Positions 31,774 to 43,159 of a stretch of 64,000 bases of DNA are shown here, piece by piece; position 1 is the first letter of the stretch; each line of letters starts with the position of its first letter. This DNA is from Gautieria morchelliformis (lineage: Eukaryota; Basidiomycota; Agaricomycetes; Gomphales; Gomphaceae). The stretch is taken from NCBI GenBank assembly GCA_015179125.1, contig WHVA01000120.1:1-64000 (forward strand), in the 5' to 3' direction. The notes under the pieces are model-generated. The model did not search any database, was not told the origin of the DNA, and worked only from the letters and a program-made list of their open reading frames with translations. The translations under genes were made by a program, and so were the position numbers.

Positions 31774-33990
31774 TGTCATGATGCATTTATTTCCCATACT
31801 CAGATGCTCTCCCATTTCTCACTCCACCTTCATGTTCGTTCCGATCGCCCTTGCCGTGTTCGGCAACCGATCCTCGCTGTTCGTGCCATTTACCATAGCC
31901 ACGCCATCGAAGCATGATCAACGTCCTTGGACTGACTTGGCAGTCATCGCTGGGCCTATCACCTCCTCTGCTTGACCCTCCTTCGATGGTGTTCCTATGA
32001 TTGGACTGTCATGACTTGTGTATTGTCTGGATCTTGTTATCCCCATTTCCCCTTTCGCCACTTCTCCCCTATGTCATCTCTGTTCGCCCTTCCTCGCATT
32101 TCTCCAAACAGCTATTCGCTGCTCACGCATTTCGCCTGCAGGCACGCCATCAAATACGATCGACACCATTCACCCAGCATGATGGTTCATCACTAACCCA
32201 TCATCTTCTTAATCCAACCCCTTTGGGTGTTCGTATGGCCAACGTGTGTTCGCGGGACATCCCTTCTGTAGGTCGTGTGGGATCAACCCAGTAGACGAAG
32301 AGTCCGTGCAGGGTAGCATGTATGCGGGTCCCAAGACATGGTTTCGTACATAAGTGCCTTCGCCACCTTTACTCTCCATCATTTCATGTTCGCACTCTTC
32401 CCTCACTCTATTGTATGTTTATTCCATCTACTTAGTATCATGACTGCGCACCCCTATCCAACCCTGACTCACAACGGCCTCTTTCCTATTCGCTGATGCC
32501 TTATGAGCATTCAATATAAGTAGTTTACATTCGCATGTATATTCTCCAGTTCAATTATCATACGTCGTCCATCTTGTGCAAACTTGACCATCGTTTTGAG
32601 CCTTCTCCTGGAGATTTCTATCTTCGACCAGAAGAGGACTTAGGCATCACTGGTGAGTTCTCATACTTCATCTTCGTTACCTTAGCCTTCGAACTATTTT
32701 CGGTGCTGACGGCGAAGGGCTCTGAAGGAGCACCTTCGCCAGTGAAGGGATTGTTGCTACTTAGACAACCCTGTCAAGATTGGGTTTTAGGTGTTAATAT
32801 CGTGTATTAGTGAACACAGTGAATGCCCGAATGACTTGTGCGAATAAGTATGCCGTTCAGTGAATAGGTGAACCAATAAATGTTCACAAGATAAGAGGGC
32901 TGCTCGAGCGGAGCTCGCCCTATCTACGGTCATGGCAAAATAGCCCGTGGCACTTGACGATGTAACATGCAAGGTGTCACAGAAGGGTTGTCTAAGTAGG
33001 GACAATCCCTTCGCCGTCAGCACAGAAAATAGTTCGAAGGCTAAGGTAACAAAGATGAAGTATGAGAACTCACCCGTGGTGCCTGAGTCCTCTTCTGGTC
33101 AAAGATAGAAATCTCCAGGAGAAGGCTCAAGACGATGATCACCGCGAGGTCAAGTTTGCACAAGATGGACGATGTATGATAATTGAACTGGAGAATATAC
33201 ATGCGAATGTAAACTACTTATATCGAATGCTCGTAAGGTATTAGCGAATAGGAAAGAGGCCGTCGTGAGTCAGGGTCGGATAGGGGTGCGCAGTCATGAT
33301 ACTAAGTAGATGGAATAAACATACAATAGAGTGAGGGAAGAGTGCGAACATGAAATGACGGAGAGTAAAGGTGGCAAAGGCACTTATGTCCAAAACCATG
33401 TCTTGGGACCAGCATACATGCCACCCTGCACGGACTCTTCGTCTACTGGGTTGATCCCGCACGACCTATGGAAGGGACGTCCTGCGAACACACTTTGGCC
33501 ATACAAATACCCAAAGGGGTTGGATTAAGAAGATGATGGGGTTAATGATGAACCATCATGCCGGGTAAATGGTATCGATCATATTTGATGGCGTGCCTGC
33601 TGGAGAAATGCACGAGCAGCGAATAGCGGTTCGGAGAATGGGGCAAACAGTGGGTAGAGTGGACGTAGAGGGGGAGTGGTCGGTGGGTGCGGCGAACTCT
33701 GGCGAAGATACTAGGGAGTGACGAGGGGGAACATAGAGACAGTGGGGTAAGAGAAATAGACAGGTCATGACAAACCCTTCCGTGACACCTTGCACGTTAC
33801 ATCGTCAAGTGCCACAGGCTATTTCGCTACGACTGTAGATAGGGCGAGCTCCGCTCAGGCAGCCCTCTTATCTTGTGAACATTTATTGGTTCACCTATTC
33901 ACCAAAAAGCATCCTTATTCGCACAAGTCATTCGGGCATTCGCTGTGTCTACTATTACACAATATTAACGCCTAAAAACCAATCTTGACA
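31774..33990. mobile_element. Rearranged LTR-type insertion with nested inverted repeats
   Basis: Bounded by TGTCATGA ... TCTTGACA with a perfect 5-bp duplication AAAGC (31769-31773, 33991-33995). Removing it restores the LINE frame (..GRKKL-AETKAELQ..). Inside, about 32117-32771 is inverted at 32984-33620, and a ~210-bp piece starting TGTCAAGATTGG (about 32772-32983) is inverted at about 33780-33990. No gag or pol was recognised. It looks like LTRs rearranged into opposite orientation, or a non-autonomous foldback derivative. Mirror-image open frames (32209-32406 and 33331-33528) are by-products. Confidence 0.75.
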
Positions 33991-33995
33991 AAAGC

Positions 33996-34403
33996 TTGCT
34001 GAAACAAAGGCGGAGCTACAAGAAACATTGGGTGTAAGCCCAATGGAAAGAGCAATATGGAAGACACTAAAGTCACCCACAATAAGGAGAAACATCGCAG
34101 GCTTCCTGTGGAAACTGCTACATGGAAGATTAAGAGTCGGAGTATATTGGAAAAACATACCCGGCTACAAAGAAAGGGCCAGCTGCAAACAATGCGGAGG
34201 CCTGGAAACAATGGACCACATCTGGTTTGAATGCCAAACCCTAGGCCGATCAGAAGTCTGGGAAGCGGCAGAAACGCTCTGGAAGAAGACAACAGAGATA
34301 AAAGAAGGGGTAAATGAATGGATACACCCAAATGAAAACCTGATAAGAGGACTAGGAGCCGTAAAGAAGGCAGAATGCTTCTCCTCAACATGAACACTGC
34401 AAA
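33996..34403 (+). pseudogene. LINE ORF2 fragment: C-terminal zinc motif
   Basis: Resumes the LINE frame with AETKAELQETLG, then WKLLHGRLRVGVYW, and the zinc-knuckle pattern CKQCGGLETMDHIWFEC (C-x2-C-x6-H-x4-C) found after RT in many LINEs. A TGA at 34391-34393 interrupts it shortly before the second insertion. Confidence 0.8.
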
Positions 34404-35324
34404 GGAGGATGTTTATAAATGTCATATATATGTATATATAGCTTAGCTCAATCTATATTTCATAAAATATATCAAAATTGAGGCAGTTGCCAGCATGTCA
34501 GGGTTCACACATTTCCTTCCACCAGTTTCTATTTCCTTCCATGAGTTTCCGTCACACTCCATCACACTCCGTCACATGTCACATTCCGTCACCTTCCGTA
34601 ACCTTCTACAAGTTTCCGTCTCCCCTATTATGTAAGCCTTGCCAGCGCTATAAGACTGTAGCCCGTGTGGTGGCATTTCCTCAGCTTGATCTCTGAGGAT
34701 ACCCACTACACAGGCAAGTCCCCATGTATCTATCATTGGTAGAGTTATAAACTGAGGATACCCACTACACAGTTGGTCATTGTCCTAGTATCGGCTCTTA
34801 TCTCCTTGAGTATCTTTGGTTGTGGCTTCATCATTAGTGTTGCCCTCACACAGCATCTGTATCCTAGCCCCAAAGTTCTTTCTCACAGTCTGCTGCTCCC
34901 CCAGGAAAGGGTGTATACCCCATTGTCTAAACATCAATAGTTACATATCTTTGTACTATACATGCATATTATTTTAAACATACCTTCTAATCAGATCTCT
35001 CAACCATATATAATAATATAGTACAGGTATTGTCCATACTTGCTTCTATATTCTGTGATTGTACATCTAACATGTTTCATGTATACTTTTAATATATAGT
35101 CATCCACATCCTCTCTGAAATTGCTCTGTTATATCAATACAAACCATGCTTTAGCACATACAACCATATTTTTAAAATATCAGAACATTCAAAAAAATTT
35201 AGGATGTCCACAATATACAAGTTGCTCAAAATGATGGATTATGAATTTGGTTAGGGTTGATATTTTAAAAGATATCTAATATATCCTAGAAGAATATACA
35301 TTGTTGTCAATGTGAACATCCTCC
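34404..35324. mobile_element. 921-bp TIR element inserted in the LINE
   Basis: Ends GGAGGATGTT / AACATCCTCC flanked by AAA on both sides. Excision joins ACA CTG CAA to AAA TAC AAG, continuing the LINE frame (TLQKYKDL). It is AT-rich, with a GTCACATTCCGTCAC-type simple repeat (34548-34620), and has no recognisable coding. The TIR is only about 10 bp and the superfamily is unknown. Confidence 0.65.
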
Positions 35325-35629
35325 AAAAATACAAGGACTTGGTCCTAGAAACAGCGTGGCTCCTATGGAAAATAAGAAATGAATCAACAATTGGAGAAAA
35401 AGCCTTCACAAGGAAAGAAGTCAAGGCGAGATGGGTGGCGGAAATAAACCACCTAATACAAAGGGAACACTCAATGGCCCTGATACAAAAAGAAAAGAGA
35501 AGCCAGGAAATAAAGCGCTTCAAGGAAAAATGGGCATGCACGAATTTTGCAGTGATGCTACACAAAGGTAACCTGACCATCAAAAGGTGGGACCAGGAGC
35601 TCCCGGGCAGAGAAATGGGAGAAAGGTGA
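35325..35629 (+). pseudogene. LINE ORF2 fragment: C-terminal end
   Basis: The frame continues with QKYKDLVLETAWLLWKIRNE and ends at TGA 35627-35629. This is the usual Trp/Lys-rich tail after the zinc motif in LINE ORF2 proteins. The 3' UTR (35630-35895) leads to the poly(A). Confidence 0.8.
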
Positions 35630-35923
35630 AAAAGAGAAAACACAAAAATATTTATAATACTTTAAAAATCATCACGATTATTGATACTAATAGCCAAGAG
35701 CCGCGTGGGATCAGATCCACGTCAAACCTGACTGCAACCCCTAAGGGCTGCGAGTGCAGGGCGGCGAACCTCGAAAGCCGGGCCAGCCACAAGGGAGCCC
35801 AGCCAACAAGGAGGGGGGGGGGTTTTAGTGGGTAAAAACCCCACACTGTCTCCCAATAGGGAGTTCATCTGTTAGCAGATTTCCCCTCCCTGGCCAAAAA
35901 AAAAAAAAAAATTAGTACGTGTC

Positions 35924-37000
35924 TCGTGGTGTATTGGGAAGACCCGAGGGCCATCAAACCTCCTGATCCTGCTTCTTACGAAACCACGCAAACGGTCCAT
36001 AAGCTAGCGATCGTACTTGGCAATTTTTCTTATCCCGTTCCAATCGAGGCGTCATCGGCATCAATACATGCATCTTGCACGCCTAGTACAACTCGAATTC
36101 TATATGCGGTGGTACTTTGAAGCTTGTCCTGGTTCCCATCAACGCGTCAGTGCACCGACACGTGGGGGACCAACGCGTCCTCTGGAAAGGCATCGACGCA
36201 TCAGGCCTCCAGGCACCAACGCGTCATCCTGCAGTGCATCGATACACGCCACTTGGAGGAGCTACTAGCAGGCTACAACCTGAACTGGGATTAACGAGAA
36301 TATCGGGACGATCCGGCCGGATCACCAACACGGGACCACTCACGCCTTGTCCTACAACCTAAAAGGATATAGTACGGGTGGAATAACCGCCTTGCCCCAC
36401 ATGCGCCTCTGCCATCAACCGCCCCTCAGATGCTCGCCGCGTTCCCGTCCAAGAGTAATGAGATGTTGATCCTCAATGCATTCAAGTAGAGCTGCGCATC
36501 GACTCTCCAGGTATCAACAATGTATATAGTATATACCCATCACTACTGCAGCAGATATTCTTCGGGGTAAGAACGCGTGAGAGCTAGATGACGCCAGGCG
36601 AATATTTCCTCACCACGCCTTGGGGGGCATAAAAGGGCTTTCTGAATATTAGAGAACCTGCCATCTCTTGCTGCAGCAGATCTCTCAAAGCGATGCAATC
36701 TGTATTGATCTGAGAAATCCGGTATGTCAACCGATTACACTTTCACTAACCTCCCTTCCAGAGTGGTTCCACGATTACGATTCTGAAATTTCCCATCCAC
36801 ACGATTGTAGAATTAGTGGTTACATACTCGGAGACCAAGGTAAACGTGTCAGGAGACGGGTTCTGGAGTGGTACCTTATCACCAGTCGTAATACTGGTAA
36901 CTCGCAAGCAAGGTCCACGGAGGGCAATGATTGTTTGGCTTTGCGAGGGCTGGAGATGTTCCCCTCGTCACTACCCTGGGAGACCAATCGCGGCGTCATC
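35924..37000. other. No gene confirmed
   Basis: A GCATAAAAGG box at 36628 followed by a small GTATGT...CCAG intron-like segment (36721-36759) hints at a former gene, and frames at 36668-37135 and 36816-37076 overlap there. Neither shows a recognisable motif. CGACGCGTCA-type short repeats occur at 36130-36240. Confidence 0.4.
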
Positions 37001-37004
37001 TGCA

Positions 37005-37290
37005 ACAGACGAAACTGCAGAAATCTCACCTGCGGGCTTGATGCACCTGCCGACTCGTTCGAACCGGGATTGGTGAGAGATCGTGACGATTCCGGTGGCG
37101 CACCATGGAATAGTGCGTGCAGAATCCCTATATAAATGCTCACGAAAGTGGATCTCGTGACCATTTAAGTAGGCATGCTCGATGGGCTTGCTTCTCATCC
37201 TCTGTCGGGCTCGTCCCTGCGTCTGGGCTCGTCCTCTCAAATTCTCCTCTCTGCTCGCCGTGGTCCCTTTCAAGCATCAACGGCATGTTC
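37005..37290 (+). repeat. Dispersed promoter-like duplicate, copy 2
   Basis: Shares ordered blocks with 28735-29045: GATGCACCTGCCGACTCGTT, GAGAGATCGTGACGATTC, CTATATAAATG, GATCTCGTGACC, and GCCGTGGTCCCTTTCAAGCA. No downstream frame is shared between the two sites. Confidence 0.55.
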
Positions 37291-37514
37291 CTGTGGGACA
37301 GGGACAGACGCTGAGTGAGATCTTCGAAGGCATCAACGACGCCATGGATCTGCGAGTTCGAGTGAATGATGGACGATTTCGCAAGAGATAATCATCTACT
37401 TCATGTGCTATCTACCGTGTTTCGAGAGATTGTGGGTTACAACACGAGCATACGGTTAAGCGTACCTGAGAGGTAAACATAGGATGCTTGTCCCTACCCA
37501 TAATCTGAGCGTCT

Positions 37515-37581
37515 CTGATCAGCCGAGTGGCATGGCAGAATTGTTGGCCCAACAATTCTGCCATGCCACTCGGCTGATCAG
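37515..37581. repeat. Perfect palindrome, 33-bp arms, 1-nt spacer
   Basis: Positions 37515-37547 and 37549-37581 are exact reverse complements around C37548. Such a structure can extrude as a cruciform. Open frames on both strands (37412-37960, 37484-37780) mirror each other through it and are not considered genes. Confidence 0.9.
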
Positions 37582-37750
37582 CTGTTTGAAGATACTTAGA
37601 TGTCTGGCCGACGTTGCCAGTCCCTGGCGTATATTCAAACTGCGGCCCGGCAGCAGTGTCCTGAGACGTCCTTATCTGCCACAACTGGGGAGAATGGAGT
37701 CCTTCCGTGGAGCCGTAGAATCTGTGAAACGCGTCGGAGGCGGTGGTGTC

Positions 37751-37808
37751 GGTGGCCGACGGATTGATTGTGGTCTGTGACAGACCACAATGAATCCCTC
37801 GGCCACCG
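37751..37808. repeat. Second near-perfect palindrome, 1-nt spacer
   Basis: Centre at G37779. The inner 18 bp (TGATTGTGGTCTGT side) pair with one mismatch, and pairing extends through GGTGGCCGA/TCGGCCACC with a further mismatch. It lies 170 bp from the first palindrome. From 37809 to 38349 no gene is recognised apart from the ISY1 promoter region. Confidence 0.85.
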
Positions 37809-38349
37809 CCACAGACCGTCTGTGGGGCGTACTGAACGGTACTTGCCACGATCCTTTCCCCCTCAAGAAGTACAGGATACTCATTTACCTTCATTATTGT
37901 CTGATTGAAACAATCTTCAAGTCCAAGCTGCGTTGTGTGGACGAACGTAGCCCTGAGCACCGGAAACTCGCGTCCAGAGTTGCTAGCAATCTGTGGCTAC
38001 TTAGGGAATACCGCGGGGTAAGTTTTACAAGTCCTGTGAGAGAATATAAAGGAATGTACCGTTGTCACGAAGCAGATCAGTACTAGTCGTAGTTGGTACA
38101 GGCGACAGCTATTTCTAAGTTTGGGTCGCGGAGTGTTCGAGTCACGGACCACATTGTTAGGTGGTCGTTCTGTTTGGACCAGTTTCGAAATGCCATTTCA
38201 CGAGCAGTAAGGGAGCGTAGGGACAAAAATGCAACATACTCGATACGAGGCTGCTGTGCGAAGATCGATCGATGGTCATTGCCCGAATGGTCCACTTCGC
38301 CCATAATGACCCACTTACATAACGGAGTTCAAAACTTCACTTCGACACC

Positions 38350-39563
38350 ATGGTATGCCAGACACATCCCCGACGTGACTCCCTTGCTGACGCGTTGTTG
38401 TGCATAGGCCAGAAATGAAGAAAAGGCGCAGTCTATGCTCTATCGTTTTCGCGAGGCCCAGGCGGCAGAACTAGGCCTTGGGACACGCGCCGACCGTCGA
38501 CCACGCATGGCAAGTGCGTGCAAAAGCCTACGTGAATGCGAGCGGTGGCGAGGAGAGTTACTACGAGAAATAAGTCGAAAAGTGTCGAAAATTCAGGATG
38601 GTGCATTTTCCGTCTGATCTATAGACATAACGCGAACTGACAAGCTATGACCAGCGGGATTGACCGACTATGAAGTTCGTGACTTGAACGATGAGATCAA
38701 CAAATTGATGAGGGAGAAGAGACATTGGGAGAATCAAATTGTTGCATTGGGCGGTGCCAATTACCGGCGTAATGTAGCTATGGTCGACGATGACGGTAGA
38801 GAGGTGCCAGGCACGAAAGGCTACAAGTTTGTGCTAGCAACCTGTATCTGTCACGCCCGATACTGATCGTTTCTTCTTAATCCTTAGATACTTTGGTCGT
38901 GCCAAAGACCTGCCCGGTGTCAAGGAACTGTTTATGAGTAAGAAGAAGGAAGAGGACGAGGAAAATCAGACGCTTGCCCATTACAAAAAATTTATCGGTC
39001 AGGGTCCGGCATACTTTGGAGATGTGGACGAGGTCGATGGGAGCTTACTAGAATCGGAAAGAGAGGCTGAAGAAGCCGGTGTGGTCGTTTTCCTCTGATG
39101 TGCTTCTGAATTACTCATTTTCGATCAAGATTGGGAAGAAGCGCATCTACGCATCAGAGGTGCCCTGGGTTTACCCATTGACGAGGATCCACCTAAAATG
39201 CCACTATGGAATGTTGCACGACACACGCCGGCCCATACTACTGGTCCAGACCAACCGTCTGCCAAACGAAAAGCTCCCGACGACGATAGTGATAGCCCAG
39301 ATACTGTCGCTGTGGACGCAGATGATCCGAAACGCGCCAAGACAGGGAAGACGGATGATGCTGCACCTGCCTCGAACGATACCGTCTCGCCTGGTGACGC
39401 AGCACGTGCCGCTGCGGCGTTCATCCCTTTCTTGACATCAGACGACCTGCTGCCTCCCAAGCTTCCAAGCAGAGATGAGATGGAAGCAGCCCTGCTAGGT
39501 CTGAGAAAGCAGGCGTTGATGTCGGAGTACTTTGGAGGCGGAGGCGAGGCAGCAGAGGTGTAA
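38350..39563 (+). CDS. ISY1: Pre-mRNA-splicing factor ISY1
   Basis: Five exons: 38350-38352, 38408-38600, 38655-38826, 38888-39078 and 39130-39563 (993 nt, 330 aa). Exon 1 is the ATG alone, and the intron follows immediately (GTATGCC...GCATAG). Joining gives MARNEEKAQSMLYRFREAQA, the signature start of ISY1. Further conserved segments are LRECERWRGELLREISRKVSKIQDAGLTD, YEVRDLNDEINKLMREKRHWE and GYKYFGRAKDLPGVKELF. ISY1 is a component of the NTC/Prp19-associated complex in the activated spliceosome. The C-terminal part (from about residue 230) is Asp/Ala-rich and less conserved. A second gene follows in the same direction 190 bp on. The frame is intact and the identification firm. Confidence 0.95.
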
Positions 39564-39749
39564 TTATTGGGGTGCCGTGTATGACTATGTGTAATATTTG
39601 AAATTGTATTCATAAAGTTCGACAATCACCTTACATTCCACCTATGTAAGTAGCCGTAGGTATGGTTCTCACATAATCCTGCCCACGTGCAATTCTGCAT
39701 AAAGGAGTGGTGGCGCAGAGCCGCAGACAACGATCTCAAACTCTCCCCA

Positions 39750-41718
39750 ATGTCTGAGACTGTAAACTTCGAGGCTTCTAGTGTCAAGCTGCCACCAGCA
39801 GCGTTTCGTCTTGACACGCTAGACTTTGATCCCACAGGCAATCCATACTACAAGTTTCCACCGTTCCTGTCCCCACCTGCTGGCACGCCACTGATACCGT
39901 TTGACAAGTTCGAAGCCAGTGGCATCGAAATATGCTTCGAATCAGACGACGTCGAAGAGGTAGATGGTGAAGGTATCCCGACCATCGAACTCGCTAGTAA
40001 GCATGGACCGGGGGGTGACACAGATAGGAGGAAGAGGAAAAAGCGTCCGAAGAACGGTGACGACTCAAGGAAGGGGGGGCCTTGGTGGGAGCAATGGCGC
40101 GAGGGTGAGGATATGAGACGTGCAGACTGCTATGACCCGTACGTGGAGCACATGCTCTTGCGACTGCCTGTTCCTTTGTAAACTCCATCGTTGCAGTAAC
40201 GTCGCAAGGACCGACAGATTTTCTCAAGGCGCACACGATTTTCTGCAGAATCGCCACTGGACACCTATATTGCAGTCTTTGTACGATCACGTATGTATAC
40301 CGATTGCTCGATCTAGCATGTATCTTAGTCGTACACCAGTTCCGCCATTTCGCAGGCCTTTTAGGAAATGCCACCAAAAACTATCGCTATGGAAAGGGAA
40401 AAGGTGGGGACGCCGATGAAGACGACGACGACGATGAAGAAGAACTTGCTGTCGAACAAGAGAAACAAGCCGCCGAGGAAATCAATCCACTGTCCAAACC
40501 TTTGGGGGCTGGTTACGAAGAAGAACCAAAGCTTCGTGAGATCGATGAGGATTACCAGGCAGAGCTGGAGGCCAAGGAAATGAAGATGGACGCATTCCTG
40601 AATGATCCTGAGAGGGCCACCAAGATTTTCTTCTCTAGTTTTTACAAGGACAAGGGTCTCTGGTGGTGCGAGCTCGCTCAATAGTGGCAGTTCCAGTGTT
40701 AACGTCACTTTACAGGTCTGAGACCAAGCTCCGAGATGGACCCATTCTTCTATCGTTTTTCTTCAGTTTCTTCATCCGGAACAGACTCATGCCCGATTAT
40801 GAAAAGGCGTTCCGCAAAGCTACCAAGGTTACCGAGATGGCCAGACTCGAGCTACCACAGTCAACCAAGATCTCCATGGCCATCCCCGACACATTGGCAA
40901 ATGCTTGCGTCGCTTTGTGGGGGTCCAAGCAAGCGTGGAAACAGAAGTATGCGACGGATGCTGATGATGGCTCCTGGCCGACCTCTGCTCCAGCGCCCGT
41001 CAAGGAATGGGAGGAAGCGCTGAAAGAGCAAGGCGTGGAGCAAGTCACCGCAAATTTTGACGCGGGGGAACCAGGTCTATCCGACCATTGGGGGGCTCCT
41101 ACGGAAGGCGTCGAGGAGGGTCCTATCATGGGAGGCTGGGGAGATAGCGCGAAGGTCATTGAGGGTGAGACAAACCCATGGGGTGCACCGGGCGCCACAA
41201 CGGACTGGGCCGTAGAAGAACCAAAACCATGCTTAATGAGCATTCTGGGACCCACTACGATACCGCTCACGCACTCCATTCAGCTCGTCGAACAGTCGAC
41301 ACGCCAGATCGTCTCAATCGCTCCGCCTAATCCGGACGACAAAGGCCTCGGGAGGATATTAGGAACTGTGATGTTCGCCCCATGGAAAAACCCCAAGGAA
41401 AAGTCGGACATTCTTCCTCCCCAGCTTTTGTCCGGCTTGCCGGAGGGGTCGACCTTTGATGTGGCGCGGGATGAGATTAAAGTGTTTGTGCTTCCAAAGA
41501 CAATAGAAGTGCTACGGGTAGGGATGGGCTTGCATGCGGTGTTCGTGCAAGTAACCGAGAACGAGAACGAAGCGGGTAGAGAAGTAGTGAAAGAGAAGAA
41601 ATCTAAGTCGAGGAATAAAGGTAAGGGCAAAGCCAAGGGTTCTGATGACAGGCAGTGGTGGTACATGGAGTTCCTTTACGAGGTCGTGCCAAGCTTTTGG
41701 ACTGAGGAGGAAGACTAA
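39750..41718 (+). CDS. Conserved fungal protein with GW/WG motifs, function unknown
   Basis: Four exons by inferred splice sites: 39750-40138, 40197-40290, 40340-40665 and 40716-41718 (1812 nt, 603 aa), start MSETVNFEASS. Features are an N-terminal region with FDPTGNPYYKFPPFLSPP, a basic stretch RRKRKKRPK (about residues 90-100), an acidic DEDDDDDEEE segment, an Arg/Phe-rich hydrophobic helix (LLSFFFSFFIRNRLMP), then several Trp-Gly pairs (SDHWGAP, GGWGDSA, NPWGAPG) in the middle. The end is Lys-rich (EKKSKSRNKGKGKAKG). I do not recognise a family. GW/WG pairs can dock Argonaute-type proteins, but three pairs alone are weak evidence. It is convergent with the U5 40K gene, with ~100 bp between stop codons. 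Confidence 0.85.
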
Positions 41719-41820
41719 GTGATTTTCCAATGCTTAACGTTGCGCTCTTTGTTTTGTTTCGGTGTTTGTTGCTTAGCATCCGAACTACTCACAAGACGCA
41801 TACTGTATAAATACAAGCAA

Positions 41821-43159
41821 TCATACTCGAATACCTGGGTCCAGTTCTCCCAATAACAACGTGGTGTCCTTGCTACCCGTTAAAACTATCGTAAAATGTA
41901 AGAATACGCCATAAGAGGTGGACGAGCGACTTACTTATGGGCTCTTTTGGATGGAAATCTACACATGACACTGTACCCTTGTGACCAGGAAGCTACATAT
42001 ACAACACATCATAACGGCAGACACATAACAAATACACAGCAAACGAACCTTGTAAAGTATTTTACCGCTCTCCACTTCCCATATACATACTGTCCGGTCA
42101 GCGCCACCAAGGGCAACCCTGTTGCCGCCATCGTCTTTGCTCCATGCGCCGCGCAACAGGGTGTTCTCGAAGCCGGCAGGTGCGCCTTGCAGCACACGAT
42201 GGACGCGTGTTGGCAAAGGTGAAAATGGGCGTACGTCGTGTATAACAGTTTGAGAGGACAATGATCCTGAAAGAATATAGTGCCCAGATGGTGAGAGCGC
42301 GAGCGAGGTTGGTGTGTCGTTGTGTCCGCCCAAGGTATACACTTGGGCATTTTTGCGGAGATCGTACACCTGATGGAGAAAAGCGGCGCTCAGACCAGAA
42401 TAAATGTGAGGAAGCCAGGCGTACGTGAATCTCATTGTCTAAAGCACCAGCAAAGACATTGTTTCCGTCTGCGCTCCAGCACACGCTTGTCACCGGACAG
42501 CCGACCTCGAAGGTCGCAACGGCATGTTTGCTTCCTTCATCACCACCCTCCCATACCTTGACAGTTCCATCGTCGCTCCCCGTTGCTACAAGCTCAACAC
42601 CAGCGCCACCCGCCAAAGTTCTGTCCAGAGAGTTGATGATACCGTGATGCGCGCGGAGTTTACGCGCCCGCACGCCGGTCGTAACATCTGTGTAAACAAG
42701 AGTTTTGTCTGCCGATATGGTATAGAGAAGAGGCGTGTGCAGTGACCACCGCAGGTCCAATATAGGCGCCTTATGTAGCGTGGTCAGGTGCGCATAATTT
42801 GTTGTTGGAGGATAAGTCCGCCAGAGCGCTGTGGAACAAAAAGAAGACGAGTAAGAGGATGAACAGTCCTCCGAAACATGCGTCTCACAGACAGATCGGT
42901 CCGCAGAACACGCGGCAATGTTCTGGCCCGTGGGGTCAAACTGGCACCCCAGGATTTCGGCAGTGTGTGCGCCAGCGAGGCTGACGATGGGGGATTCGAG
43001 CCCACTGGTACGTGGGATGTTGCGTATGAGGGCTTTTTGTTTGTCGGCGCCAGAGGAGATAGCGACCTGGTTCGAGGGTGGCGTGTTTGCGCGGGCGCGC
43101 TTTACGAGACTGCCGCCATTGGCAGGTGGTGGAGATGCTTTGCGCTTGTGGTCGGACAT
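41821..43159 (-). CDS. U5 snRNP 40 kDa-like WD40 protein
   Basis: Exons on the minus strand: 43159-42889, 42828-42425, 42369-42049, 41992-41935 and 41885-41821 (1119 nt, 372 aa). The protein begins MSDHKRKASPPPA. WD40 repeats include SLAGAHTAEILGCQFDPTG, TISADKTLVYTDVTTG, VATGSDDGTVKVW, TSVCWSADGNNVFAGALDNEIHVYDLR, LGGHNDTPTSLALSPSGHYILSG, RVALGGADRTVCIWEVESGKILYKLPGH and the terminal IILTGSKDTTLLLGE. The order and the short C-terminal tail fit the SNRNP40 / Prp8-binding family of the U5 snRNP; other WD40 families are possible but less likely. It is the second spliceosome gene in this island. All four introns are 49-60 nt with GT-AG ends. Confidence 0.88.

Larger units (their letters stand above)
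29796..35910 (+). mobile_element. 5'-truncated LINE with poly(A) tail, split by two insertions
   Basis: Flanked by a 13-bp duplication, ATTAGTACATGTC (29783-29795) and ATTAGTACGTGTC (35911-35923), with one mismatch. Fifteen A residues (35896-35910) close the 3' end. The body encodes the C-terminal part of a LINE ORF2: end of reverse transcriptase, RNase H, and a CCHC-type zinc motif. Reading continues in frame across two later insertions when these are removed. Most of the reverse transcriptase and the endonuclease are missing, as in a typical 5'-truncated insertion. Confidence 0.88.

Noticed and set aside
32209..33528. Two homologous small proteins on opposite strands
   Set aside because: They are mirror images produced by the inverted repeat in the LTR-type insertion.
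36668..37135. A spliced gene downstream of a TATA-like box
   Set aside because: One plausible intron is visible, but no frame stays convincingly coding and no domain is recognised.
37412..37960. A 182-residue minus-strand protein
   Set aside because: The frame reads through two palindromes and the opposite strand is open over the same stretch; no domain is visible.
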